Source: DASUHT01 sp038230835 (lineage in GTDB: Bacteria > Actinomycetota > Thermoleophilia > Gaiellales > JAICJC01). From it: DNA of 64,000 bases. The stretch is taken from positions 1 to 64,000 of the forward strand of contig JBBRMM010000002.1 of assembly GCA_038230835.1 (NCBI GenBank), given 5' to 3'. Below, in pieces: positions 48,246 through 57,170 of this stretch (positions are counted from its first letter, which is position 1; each line of letters opens with the position of its first letter). Under the pieces are notes generated by a model. The model did not search any database and was not told the origin of the DNA. It saw nothing but the letters and a program-made list of their open reading frames with translations. The position numbers and the translations under genes were made by a program.

Positions 48246-49502
48246 CTAGAGCTGTCTGTTCACCCAGATGTCGCCGTGCAGCTGCGACGTATCTCCCTCG
48301 CCCATGACGGCGATCGTCTTGCCCGCGGAGTTGACCGCGACGGTGTCGTAGTCACCGTAGGGGAGGCCGAATCCGGCCGCCGTCTTGTACGGCGCGCCCG
48401 AGGTTGCATCGGACACCTTTGCATCCGCCGTCCAGCTCGATCCGCCGTTCGTGGACTCGCGCTCCCAGACGTTCCAGGCGCCGGTGCGTTTGTCCATCCA
48501 GGTGACCCGGAACCCGCTCGTTCCGGCGCCCGCGGCGGCCACCGAGGTGGCGTCCGCGCCGCCCGCCGAATTGGTCAGCTCGGTCGCCGCGCCCCAGGTC
48601 GCCCCCGAGTCGGTCGAGCGGCGCACCCACACGTGGCCGCTGGCGCCGACCTCGGTCGAGCCCGAATACACCAGCGCGAGATCCCCGGCGCCGTCGGAGG
48701 CGACGGTGGTGACAGACGATGTCGCGAAGGTGGCGCCGGTGTAGAGAGCGTCAGGCATCGCCGTTCGCGTCCACGACGTCCCGCCGTTGGTCGAACGGAA
48801 CACCACGATCTTGACCGGGCCGGTGATCTTGGTGTTGTTGCCCTTCTCCGGATACTCGGACCCGACCAGGAGGGCGGTGCCGTTGGCCAGCACCGTGCCG
48901 CCGTTGGAGTAGTAGTAGATGCCGCTCTCGCTGGTCACCTGCTGAGGGGTCGTGAAGCTCTGGCCGCTGTTGTGCGACGTCACCTCGTACAGGTTGCCTC
49001 GGGTCGACCACGACACGTAGATGTCCTGACCACCTCCGCTCACCGCGAACCAGGGCTTGTCGGCCCATGTCCCGCCGGAGATCGTGAGCGGAGCCGACCA
49101 GGTGGCCCCGTGATTGGTGGACTGCTCGAAGTCGATGTTGTTCTGCTGCATGAAGACCGCGTCGACGACGCCGCTCGTGGTGACCGCGAGCACGGGGTCG
49201 TACATGCCGCCGCTGCACGAGGGGCAGATCGGCTTGGGCGCGCCCCAGGAGGCGCCGCCGTCGCTGGAGACGCGGATCGTGTCCACTACCTTGGTGCCCG
49301 AGTACTGCATGTACATCGTGTACACGAAGGGAGCAGCAGGGTCTGCGGCGATGGCCGGCTCCCAACCGTCACCGGTCGCCGGAGTCGAGACGATCGATTC
49401 GCCCGACCAGCCGCTGGTGGCCGCTCCGGCGACGCCGCCCACCATGCCCAGCGCCATCGCAGCGGCTCCGATCAGGGCATTCACATAACGGACGATGCGC
49501 AT
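48246..49502 (-). CDS. Secreted sialidase-like (BNR/Asp-box) beta-propeller protein
   Basis: The ATG follows GAGGGGAAG. After a signal peptide (residues 1-28) there are at least five Asp-boxes: SSDGGASWG, STNHGATWS, STNGGTSWT, STDSGATWG and STNGGSSWT, spaced as in a six-bladed sialidase fold. The arginine triad of true sialidases cannot be confirmed from sequence alone, so catalysis is open; many such proteins only bind. It shares its family with the broken gene at 4310-6231. Confidence 0.82.
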   Translation of the reverse strand: MRIVRYVNALIGAAAMALGMVGGVAGAATSGWSGESIVSTPATGDGWEPAIAADPAAPFVYTMYMQYSGTKVVDTIRVSSDGGASWGAPKPICPSCSGGMYDPVLAVTTSGVVDAVFMQQNNIDFEQSTNHGATWSAPLTISGGTWADKPWFAVSGGGQDIYVSWSTRGNLYEVTSHNSGQSFTTPQQVTSESGIYYYSNGGTVLANGTALLVGSEYPEKGNNTKITGPVKIVVFRSTNGGTSWTRTAMPDALYTGATFATSSVTTVASDGAGDLALVYSGSTEVGASGHVWVRRSTDSGATWGAATELTNSAGGADATSVAAAGAGTSGFRVTWMDKRTGAWNVWERESTNGGSSWTADAKVSDATSGAPYKTAAGFGLPYGDYDTVAVNSAGKTIAVMGEGDTSQLHGDIWVNRQL

Positions 49503-49605
49503 CTTCCCCTCCCCAGCTCCGGTTGCCGAACACGGCCGACCCTACTGCCTGATCGGGCGACACGTCAACCCGCCCGCCGGGCCCGCGTTCTAGGATGGAG
49601 AGAGA

Positions 49606-50928
49606 ATGACTCTGAGCAACGCCGAACAGCGGGTGTGCGACGAGATCGCCGGTCGCCGCGAGGAGCTGGTCGGACTCGCCTGCGACCTGATCCGGTTCGA
49701 CACCACCGCGCGCATGCCGGAGGACCCGCCGCGCGACGAGGCCGCGCTGCAGGAGCATCTGGCCGCCCGGCTGCGCTCGGCGGGTGCCGTGGTGGAGCTG
49801 TGGGAGCCCGCGCCCGGCGAGGTCGCGGGCCGGCCGCTGGTCCCTCCCGGGCTCAGCTTCGAGGGGCGGCCACAGATGGTCGCGCGGTTCGGCGGTACCG
49901 GCGGCGGCCGCACCCTGATGCTGAACGGCCACATCGACGCGGTGTCCGCCGAACCGCTGGCGGCCTGGACGAGCGACCCCTTCGAGCCCGAGATCCGCGA
50001 CGGTCTGCTGTACGGCCGGGGCTCGTGTGACATGAAGGGCGGCGTCGCCTCGATGGTGTTCGCCGCCGAGGTGCTGAGCGGTCTCGGAGTGCAGTTGGCC
50101 GGCGACCTGGTGGTTGCTACCAACACCGACGAGGAGTCGTCGGGTGCCGGCAGTTCGGCGATCGTCGCCCACGGCATCGCAGCCGACGCGGGCATCGTCA
50201 CCGAGCCGACCGGATTCGACGTCTGGGTGGCCTGCCGGGGGTCGGAGTACGGGGTGGTCAGCGTCCCCGGGCGGCCCGGCCACGCCGAGGTCCACCAGCC
50301 CGACTGGACCCAGGGCGGCGCGGTGAACGCGATTGAGCGCGGCGCGGTCGTGATCGACGCGATCCAGCGCCTGCGGGCGGACTGGGCGACCCGGGACGGG
50401 TTCGACCACCCGCACCTGTCCCGCCCGGACGTGGTGCCGACGCTCGCCCGTGCCGGCGAGTGGCCGGTCACCTACCCGGCATCGCTCGAGCTCACGATTG
50501 CGGTGCTGTACCTCCCCGTCCAGGCCGACCGCGCGGGCTGGGGATCGGACGTGCAGCGGGAGGTCGAGACCAGGCTGCTCGCCGAGTCGGCGCGCGACCC
50601 CTGGCTGGCCGCCAACCCGCCGCGGATCTCGTGGTGGCCCACCGGGGTGATGCCGATGGTGATTCCCGAATCCGATCCGATCGTCTCCGCCACGCTCGAG
50701 GCGACGCGTGACGTGGGCCGTCCCGGGCGGCCCTCCGGTCTCGACTCGTGGTACGACGGTGCCGCCTTCACGCTGCTGGCGGGGATCCCGTCCGTGGCGT
50801 ACGGCCCAGCGGGGTTCACGGCCGGCGGTCTCAGCGTCGCCCACACCGTGGACGAGCACGTACCGGTGGACGATCTGGTGACCTGCGCCCAGGGCCTGGC
50901 CGTGGCTGCGATGCGCTTCTGCGCATAG
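49606..50928 (+). CDS. M20-family metallopeptidase/deacylase (ArgE/DapE-like)
   Basis: The 440-residue product carries the metal-binding set of M20 peptidases: LNGHIDAV, GRGSCDMKGG, the catalytic NTDEESSG, the glutamate in IVTEPTGFD and a C-terminal VAHTVDEHVP. The central dimerisation domain is present (PGHAEVHQPDW). The enzyme removes an acyl or amino-acid group from amides such as N-acetylornithine or succinyl-diaminopimelate; the exact substrate cannot be fixed. ATG follows GGAGAGAG. Confidence 0.9.
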   Translation: MTLSNAEQRVCDEIAGRREELVGLACDLIRFDTTARMPEDPPRDEAALQEHLAARLRSAGAVVELWEPAPGEVAGRPLVPPGLSFEGRPQMVARFGGTGGGRTLMLNGHIDAVSAEPLAAWTSDPFEPEIRDGLLYGRGSCDMKGGVASMVFAAEVLSGLGVQLAGDLVVATNTDEESSGAGSSAIVAHGIAADAGIVTEPTGFDVWVACRGSEYGVVSVPGRPGHAEVHQPDWTQGGAVNAIERGAVVIDAIQRLRADWATRDGFDHPHLSRPDVVPTLARAGEWPVTYPASLELTIAVLYLPVQADRAGWGSDVQREVETRLLAESARDPWLAANPPRISWWPTGVMPMVIPESDPIVSATLEATRDVGRPGRPSGLDSWYDGAAFTLLAGIPSVAYGPAGFTAGGLSVAHTVDEHVPVDDLVTCAQGLAVAAMRFCA

Positions 50929-51022
50929 CAAAGCGCCAGACCGCGATCCGTGTGGCGACCTGCGTCGATTCCGCGCGGAGGCCGCTAGCGTTCCCGGCGA
51001 ACCCGACTCCCGGGAGGGTCCC

Positions 51023-53305
51023 ATCTCCGATTCACCCAACACACCGTCCATCGCGGAGGAGCGGCGGCTCGCGCACACCGGTGCACTGGCCCGCTTCACC
51101 GGGCACTGCGCCCGCCATCCGGTGCGGGTGATCGTCACCTGGCTGGGCGTGGTCGTCGTGCTGGTCGGCCTGAACGTCGCCTTCCACGGCACGCTGGTCA
51201 ACAGCTTCTCGATCCCCGGCTCCGACACGCAGAAGGCGATCGACCTGATCAAGGCGAAGTTCGGTGGTCAGAGCGGTGCCGCGCTGCGCGTGGTCGTGGC
51301 GGCGCCGCCGGGTCAGCGACTGGACACCCCGGCGCGGTCGGCGGCCGTCCTGCAGATGGTCCAGGCGGGCAGGGCCGGCGAGCACACGCTCGACAAGAAG
51401 GCGGGCCACGTGTCCGCGGTGACGAATCCGTTGAGTGCGAATTCCGGCCAGTTCGCCAAGGATGGGCGGGTCGGCTATTTCGACGTCCAGTTCGACAGGA
51501 CCGGGTTCGAGCTGCCACGGACAGGCATCGTCAAGATCGAGGATCAACTGCGCGGGATCGGCGGCCCGGCCGGGATCCAGGTCGAGTTCACCGGCGAGGC
51601 CGAGAACGCGCCGCCGACTCAGGGACTGAGTGACCTGATCGGGCTGGTGGCCGCGTTCTTCATCCTGATGGTGCTGTTCCGGGCGCTCGTCCCCACGGTG
51701 ATCCCGCTCGTGTTCGCGATCGTCGCCGTGATCGGCGCCTTCCTGATCCTGTACCTGGCCGCCCGGCTGACCGACTTCAACACGGTGACCGAGATCCTGG
51801 TGCCGATGATCGGGCTGGGAGTCGGCATCGACTACACCCTATTCATCGTCACCCGGTACAGGCAGCTGCTGCACGATGGACTCACGCCGCAGGATGCCGC
51901 CGCTGCTGCCGGGGCGACCGCCGGCCGGGCGGTGCTCTTCGCCGGGACGACGGTGGCCATCTCGATCACCGGCCTTGCCATAATCGGCATCGACTTCATC
52001 ACCAAGCTCGGGATCGGCAGCGCGCTGGGCGTGCTGACGGCGGTGCTGCTGGCAACATCGATGCTGCCGGCGGTTCTGTCGTTGCTCGGCCACAAGATCG
52101 ACCGTGGGCGGCTCGGCATGCCGGTCGTGGACGAGTCGCGCGAAGGCCAGGGCAAGACGCTGGTCGCCGCCTGGGGCCGCTTCGTCTCGCGCAACGCGAA
52201 GGTCGTGCTCCCCGTGGTCGTGGTGCTGCTGCTGGCCGCTGCATCACCGGTGTTGGGCACCCGGCTCGGGCTTGCCGACGCGGGCACGGCCCCCAAGGAC
52301 CAGACCACGCGGAAAGCGTACGACCTGCTGTCCAGCGGTTTCGGCCCCGGCTTCACCGAGCCGATCCCGGTGGTGGTCGACCTGCGCGGCGACCACTCGG
52401 TGCCGCAGAAGCTGGAGACGGCCTTCAAGGCGCTGAAGGGAGTCGCGAACGTCGACAAGCCGATCTACAACGCCAAGCACGCCGACAAGGCGTCGGTCGC
52501 GATCATCAACATGAACTCGACGTACTCGCCGCAGGACCCCAAGACCGACGATCTGGTCTCCGCTCTGCGACACCACGTGATCCCGCAGGCGCTCACCGGT
52601 TCCCCGGCGCACGCCTACGTGTCCGGGTCAAACGCGGCCTTCACGGACATCGGCGCCCGTATCTTCTCCCGCGCTCCGTGGTTCCTGCTGTACATCATCG
52701 GGATCACGTTCCTGGTGCTGACCATGGCGTTCCGCTCGGGGGTGATCGCGCTGAAGGCGGCGCTGACCACCCTGACCTCGGCGCTGGTCGGCTTCGGCGC
52801 GTTGACGCTGATCGTCCAGATGGGCCATGGCATGGGGTTGATCGGGCTCGACCGCACCGGGCCGATCGAGAGCTTCGTGCCGCCGATCGCCTTTGCGATC
52901 CTGTTCGGGCTGTCCACGGACTACGAGGTGTTCCTGATGAGCCGGATCCGCGAGGAGCACGTGCACGGCAGCTCGACGGTGACGGCCGTGCGGGACGGCA
53001 TCTCCGGAGTCGGGCGGGTGATCCTCGCCGCGGCGCTGATCATGTCGTCGGTGTTCTTCTCCTTCCTGCTCAACCCCGACCGGGTGTCCAAGGAGTTCGG
53101 TCTCCTGCTCGGAGTGGCCATCCTGACCGACGCCCTGGTCGTGCGCCTGACGCTGGTGCCGGCGCTGTTGACGGTGCTGGGCGAGCGGTCGTGGGCGATC
53201 CCGCGCTGGCTCGACCGGATCCTGCCGAACATCACGATCGAGTCGCCGACGCTCTCCCAATCGACCGCCGAGCCGGTCCCGGAGCCGCTGGGCACGGCCC
53301 CCTGA
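51023..53305 (+). CDS. MMPL-family RND transporter, second copy, possible ATC start
   Basis: Both MMPL halves are complete: GLGVGIDYTLFIVTRYRQL and FGLSTDYEVFLMSRIREE supply the conserved Asp residues, with large extracytoplasmic loops after helices 1 and 7. The first standard start is the GTG at 51122, but it removes the basic N-terminal helix common to the family. In-frame coding sequence extends upstream without ATG, GTG or TTG to an ATC at 51023 placed five bases after GGGAGGG, so ATC may be the real start. No regulator is adjacent. A strong hairpin follows the stop. Substrate probably lipid-like or a drug. Confidence 0.85.
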   Translation: MSDSPNTPSIAEERRLAHTGALARFTGHCARHPVRVIVTWLGVVVVLVGLNVAFHGTLVNSFSIPGSDTQKAIDLIKAKFGGQSGAALRVVVAAPPGQRLDTPARSAAVLQMVQAGRAGEHTLDKKAGHVSAVTNPLSANSGQFAKDGRVGYFDVQFDRTGFELPRTGIVKIEDQLRGIGGPAGIQVEFTGEAENAPPTQGLSDLIGLVAAFFILMVLFRALVPTVIPLVFAIVAVIGAFLILYLAARLTDFNTVTEILVPMIGLGVGIDYTLFIVTRYRQLLHDGLTPQDAAAAAGATAGRAVLFAGTTVAISITGLAIIGIDFITKLGIGSALGVLTAVLLATSMLPAVLSLLGHKIDRGRLGMPVVDESREGQGKTLVAAWGRFVSRNAKVVLPVVVVLLLAAASPVLGTRLGLADAGTAPKDQTTRKAYDLLSSGFGPGFTEPIPVVVDLRGDHSVPQKLETAFKALKGVANVDKPIYNAKHADKASVAIINMNSTYSPQDPKTDDLVSALRHHVIPQALTGSPAHAYVSGSNAAFTDIGARIFSRAPWFLLYIIGITFLVLTMAFRSGVIALKAALTTLTSALVGFGALTLIVQMGHGMGLIGLDRTGPIESFVPPIAFAILFGLSTDYEVFLMSRIREEHVHGSSTVTAVRDGISGVGRVILAAALIMSSVFFSFLLNPDRVSKEFGLLLGVAILTDALVVRLTLVPALLTVLGERSWAIPRWLDRILPNITIESPTLSQSTAEPVPEPLGTAP

Positions 53306-53311
53306 GCCCGG

Positions 53312-53345
53312 CCCGCCCGACCCCGCCCGGCACCGGTCGGGCGGG
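53312..53345 (+). terminator. Hairpin terminator after the MMPL gene
   Basis: CCCGCCCGACC and GGTCGGGCGGG pair perfectly over 11 bases around a 12-base loop, six bases after the stop codon; no T-run. Confidence 0.65.
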
Positions 53346-53374
53346 GTAGAGTGTGGGCCGAAGGAGGTATGCGC

Positions 53375-54484
53375 GTGCGCTACGACAATGTGATCGTCGG
53401 CGGTGGGCTGGCCGGGGGAATGGTCGCCCAGGAGTACCGCGAGCAGGGTGGTGCCGAGTCGGTGCTGATCCTCGCCCGGGAGGCGCACCAGCCGTATCAC
53501 CGACCGCCGCTCACCAAGGAGTTCCTGCGCGGCGAGAAGCCCACCTTCGAGCTCTACATGCACCCGGCGACCTGGTGGAGCGAGAACGACGTCGAGGTGC
53601 GAGGCGGTGCTTCGGTGGTGGCGATCGATCCGTCGGCTAGCAGCGTGAGCCTCGCCGACGGCGACCAGATCGAATACGGCAGGCTGGTGCTGGCGACCGG
53701 CTCGACGCCGCGGCCGCTCGGGGCGGCGGCCACCATCCGCACGATCGAAGACTCCCAGCGGGTGGCCGACGTGCTCGCCCGGGGGCACGGCCATGTCGGC
53801 ATCGTGGGCGGCGGGTTCATCGGTGTCGAGGCGGCCGCGAGCGCGCGCATGAAGGGCCTGGAGGTGACGCTGGTGGCCCGTGAGACGGTGATCTGGGAGC
53901 ACCTGTTCGGCCCCGAGGTGGGCGGCTACTTCCAGCGCCAGCTCGAGCAGCACGGCGTCAACGTGCACACATCAACCGGCGAGCTGCCGCACGGTGAGTA
54001 CGACCTGGTGCTGGCGGGCATCGGCGTCACCCCGAACATCGAGCTGGCGACCGCCGCCGGCCTGGCCACCGGCACCGGCGTGCTGGTGGATGAGCGGCTG
54101 TCGGCCGGCGACGGCATCTGGGCGGTGGGTGACATCGCCGAGTATCAGAGCGTGATCCATGGCCGCCGGATGCGCGTCGAGCACTGGGACGTGGCACTCA
54201 ACCAGGGTGCCTACGTCGGGCGGACGTGGGCGGGCAAGGAGGACGGCCCGTATCTGGTCGTGCCCTACTTCTTCAGCGACCTCGGCGACTGGACGTGGTT
54301 CGAGTATGTCGGCCCGGGCGCGGGCGCGGTCGAGGTGCGCGGCTCGATGGACGACGACGACTTCGTCGCCTACTACACGGACGATGCCGGCTCGGTGGTG
54401 GCCTGCCTAGGGGTCAACCGGTCGGATGACGTCAACGCCGCAAAGGCGCTGATCGCCGAACACGCGGGCGTCCCCGCCGCGTAA
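53375..54484 (+). CDS. FAD-dependent pyridine-nucleotide oxidoreductase
   Basis: The GTG at 53375 is seven bases after AAGGAGG; an earlier ATG is too close to it. The 369-residue product has the FAD-binding GGGLAGG near the N-terminus, the NAD-binding GIVGGGFIGVEAA (about residues 142-154) and the C-terminal FAD motif GIWAVGDIAEY. No redox-active Cys pair is present, which fits ferredoxin/rubredoxin-reductase or AIF-like members. It lies just before the dihydroxyacetone locus but has its own expression signals, and a link to glycerol oxidation is speculative. Confidence 0.88.
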   Translation: MRYDNVIVGGGLAGGMVAQEYREQGGAESVLILAREAHQPYHRPPLTKEFLRGEKPTFELYMHPATWWSENDVEVRGGASVVAIDPSASSVSLADGDQIEYGRLVLATGSTPRPLGAAATIRTIEDSQRVADVLARGHGHVGIVGGGFIGVEAAASARMKGLEVTLVARETVIWEHLFGPEVGGYFQRQLEQHGVNVHTSTGELPHGEYDLVLAGIGVTPNIELATAAGLATGTGVLVDERLSAGDGIWAVGDIAEYQSVIHGRRMRVEHWDVALNQGAYVGRTWAGKEDGPYLVVPYFFSDLGDWTWFEYVGPGAGAVEVRGSMDDDDFVAYYTDDAGSVVACLGVNRSDDVNAAKALIAEHAGVPAA

Positions 54485-54553
54485 CTCGCGACAGGTGAGC
54501 CGACGTCGCTGGGCGGCTGATTCGAGCCGCTCGGGCGAAGCGTGGCCGGGGCC

Positions 54554-54598
54554 TTGACAGCCGCCGCGCGGTGTTCTATGATTCCCGAACATTGTTCG
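54554..54598 (+). promoter_or_regulatory. Promoter and IclR-type operator of the glycerol/dihydroxyacetone operon
   Basis: TTGACA (54554-54559), a 17-base spacer and TATGAT (54577-54582) form the best sigma-70 promoter in the window. The inverted repeat CGAAC-att-GTTCG (54586-54598) covers the expected transcription start. The same CGAAC-N3-GTTCG element occurs at 59530-59542 before the iclR-like and dhaM genes, so it is probably the binding site of that regulator. A half-site ATTGTCGAA follows. Confidence 0.8.
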
Positions 54599-54668
54599 GC
54601 ATTGTCGAATGGTAGACGGAATCATCAACCGCGACCAGGCAGTGCCCCGACCGACGGAGGTTGGATCG

Positions 54669-55460
54669 ATGAGCGAGTATTCGACGGCACAGAAGCTGGG
54701 GGCGGAGGTGCTCGGCACCGCCGTGCTCGTCTTCCTGGGGGCGGGATCGGTGCCGGCGCTGTTCCTGGCGCGTGGTGGCACCGGCGGCGCACCGTTCACC
54801 GGGGCGGAGCTGTTCGCCATCTCCACCGCCTTCGGCCTGGCCGTGGTGGCGGTGGTCTACGCGGTGGGTAAGGTCTCGGGCTGCCACATCAACCCTGCCG
54901 TCACATTTGCGATGGCCACCACCAAGCGGATGCCCTGGAGTGAGGCCGTGCCCTACATCGTCGCCCAGTGCGTGGGCGGCACGCTCGGCGGGCTTGCGAT
55001 CTGGGGCGTCTTCGCGCACAAGGTGCACGCCGCCGGCGTCGGCCACGTGGCCTACGCCTCGACGACCAGCATGGGCTCGGCGATGCTCAACGAGGGCATT
55101 GGGACGGCGATCCTGCTCTTCACCATCATGGGCATCATCGACAAGCGCGGCGGAGCCGACCTGCTGGCCGGCCTGGTGATCGGCCTGATCGTGATCGGCA
55201 TCATCATCACCGTCGCACCGCAGACGGGCGCTGCGATCAACCCCGGTCGCTACACCGGCACGCTGCTCACGGCGCAGTTCGCCGGCCTCCACCCCGACTG
55301 GGGCCAGGCCTGGGTGTACTGGGTGGCTGACCTGGCCGGTGGTCTGGCGGGCGTGCTCGCCTACGACATGCTGGCGACACCGCGCAAGGCAGGCGTGCAC
55401 TCACACGAGTCGATCGAGTCGATCGCTGCAGAGCCCGCCGAGGCCGTCGCCGCCGGCTGA
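54669..55460 (+). CDS. Glycerol facilitator/aquaporin-family channel
   Basis: The 263-residue MIP-family protein has six transmembrane segments and the two pore motifs: HINPAVTFAM (classical NPA) and AINPGRYTG, where Gly replaces the Ala of the second NPA. The Arg of the selectivity filter (NPGR) is kept. As first gene of an operon with DhaK and DhaL it probably takes up glycerol or dihydroxyacetone by facilitated diffusion. ATG at 54669 follows CGGAGG. DhaK starts 28 bases after its stop. Confidence 0.92.
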   Translation: MSEYSTAQKLGAEVLGTAVLVFLGAGSVPALFLARGGTGGAPFTGAELFAISTAFGLAVVAVVYAVGKVSGCHINPAVTFAMATTKRMPWSEAVPYIVAQCVGGTLGGLAIWGVFAHKVHAAGVGHVAYASTTSMGSAMLNEGIGTAILLFTIMGIIDKRGGADLLAGLVIGLIVIGIIITVAPQTGAAINPGRYTGTLLTAQFAGLHPDWGQAWVYWVADLAGGLAGVLAYDMLATPRKAGVHSHESIESIAAEPAEAVAAG

Positions 55461-55488
55461 TCCCATCGAGACGAGAGGCGATACGATC

Positions 55489-56511
55489 ATGAGCACTCCA
55501 ACGGTAACCGTGAAGAAGTTCATCAACGATCCCGAGTCGGTGGTCCCGGAGGCGCTGGCCGGCATCGGTGCGGCCCACCCGGGCCTCGTGCGGATCGACC
55601 GCGAGCACCAGTTGATCGTCCGCGCCGACGCGCCGGTGGCCGGCAAGGTCGGCCTGGTGTCGGGCGGCGGATCCGGTCACGAGCCGCTGCACGGCGGCTT
55701 CGTGGGCGCCGGGATGCTCGACGCGGCCTGCGCCGGGGCTGTCTTCACCTCTCCCGTGCCCGACCAGATGGCCGCGGCCACGCGGGCGGTCGACGGCGGC
55801 GCCGGGGTGTTGCACATCGTCAAGAACTACACCGGCGACGTGCTCAACTTCAAGCTGGCAGCGGAACTGGCCGAGGACGACGGCATCAACGTCGAGTCGG
55901 TGCTGCTGGACGACGACGTGGCGGTCCAGGACAGCCTGTACACCGCCGGGCGGCGTGGCACCGGAGCGACTGTGCTGGCCGAGAAGATCGCCGGGGCAAA
56001 GGCCGAGGCCGGCGGTTCGCTGGCCGAGGTGGCGGGCGTCGCTCGCAGGGTCAACGAGCGTGCGCGCTCGTTCGGCGTCGCGCTCAGCTCGTGCGCGACT
56101 CCCAGCTCGGGCGGCCCGATCTTCGACCTGGGAGCGGACGAGATCGAGGTCGGCGTCGGGATCCACGGTGAGCCGGGCCGGCGGCGCGAGAAGCTGAGCT
56201 CAGCGTCGGAGATCGTCGAGGAGATGCTGGCCGCGATCCTGGACGATCTGGCTCCGGCGTCCGGTTCGAAGCTGCTGGCCTTCGTGAACGGCCTCGGCGG
56301 CACGCCGCTGATCGAGCTCTACCTGCTCTTCAACGAGGTCAACACGCAGCTCGCCGCCCGCGGGCTGTCGGTCGAGCGCAGCCTGGTCGGGCCGTACATC
56401 ACCAGCCTCGAGATGGCCGGCGCCTCGATCACCCTGCTCGAGCTGGACGACGAGTTGACGGCTCTGTGGGATGCTCCGGTGAAGACGGCTGCGTTGCGAT
56501 GGGGCGCGTAG
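55489..56511 (+). CDS. dhaK: Dihydroxyacetone kinase subunit DhaK
   Basis: The 340-residue product contains the substrate-binding GGGSGHEPLHGGFVG (59-73), Asp117 (YTGDVLNF) and His226 (GIHGEPG), the residue that binds dihydroxyacetone covalently as a hemiaminal. It presents the substrate to DhaL-ADP, which passes on phosphate received from the PTS. It sits between the facilitator gene and dhaL and is in the same operon. Confidence 0.96.
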   Translation: MSTPTVTVKKFINDPESVVPEALAGIGAAHPGLVRIDREHQLIVRADAPVAGKVGLVSGGGSGHEPLHGGFVGAGMLDAACAGAVFTSPVPDQMAAATRAVDGGAGVLHIVKNYTGDVLNFKLAAELAEDDGINVESVLLDDDVAVQDSLYTAGRRGTGATVLAEKIAGAKAEAGGSLAEVAGVARRVNERARSFGVALSSCATPSSGGPIFDLGADEIEVGVGIHGEPGRRREKLSSASEIVEEMLAAILDDLAPASGSKLLAFVNGLGGTPLIELYLLFNEVNTQLAARGLSVERSLVGPYITSLEMAGASITLLELDDELTALWDAPVKTAALRWGA

Positions 56512-56534
56512 CCCACCGAACACAGGAGGCGACC

Positions 56535-57170
56535 GTGAACTCCGAGACCGTGAAGGGCTGGATGCGCGAATGCGCGTCCTCGATCAGCGATCAGCGTGAC
56601 TATCTGACGCAGCTCGACGCGGCCATCGGAGACGCAGACCACGGCGCCAACATGACCCGCGGGTTCGCGGCTGTCGAGGCCAAGCTGGAGGGTCTCGACA
56701 GTGCGACCCCGCCGGGTCGCGTCCTGGTCGCGGCGGGCTCGGTGCTGGTGTCGACGGTGGGCGGCGCCAGCGGACCGCTTTGGGGCTCCGGCCTGCGCCG
56801 GGCCGGCAAGGCTCTCGGCGAGTCGGAGACGGTGGACGGCGCGGCGCTGGCGTCCGCGCTCGAGGCTGCGCTGGCCGCAATCGTCGAACTGGGTGCGGCC
56901 GAGCCCGGCGACAAGACCATCGTGGACGCCCTGGGGCCCGCCTGCAGTGCCCTTCGGGGAGCCGTGGAGGCCGGCCGGCCGCTCGGCGAAGGCCTGGCCG
57001 AGGCGCGCAGCGCCGCCGAGGATGGGATGCGTTCGACCGTGCCGATGCTGGCCCGCAAGGGGCGCGCGTCGTATCTCGGCGAACGGTCGATCGGACACCA
57101 GGATCCGGGTGCCACGTCGGCCGCCCTGATCGTGGCCGCCCTCGAGCGCGCGGTGGCGGAGGAGCCGTGA
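56535..57170 (+). CDS. dhaL: Dihydroxyacetone kinase ADP-binding subunit DhaL
   Basis: GTG start preceded by AGGAGG. The 211-residue product has the Mg-ADP site DADHGANM (Asp33, Asp35, Asn39), GGASGPLWG and GDKTIVDAL. In PTS-type kinases DhaL holds ADP permanently and is rephosphorylated by DhaM. Its TGA overlaps the GTG of the enzyme I gene by four bases (GTGA), so both are translated together. Confidence 0.96.
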   Translation: MNSETVKGWMRECASSISDQRDYLTQLDAAIGDADHGANMTRGFAAVEAKLEGLDSATPPGRVLVAAGSVLVSTVGGASGPLWGSGLRRAGKALGESETVDGAALASALEAALAAIVELGAAEPGDKTIVDALGPACSALRGAVEAGRPLGEGLAEARSAAEDGMRSTVPMLARKGRASYLGERSIGHQDPGATSAALIVAALERAVAEEP

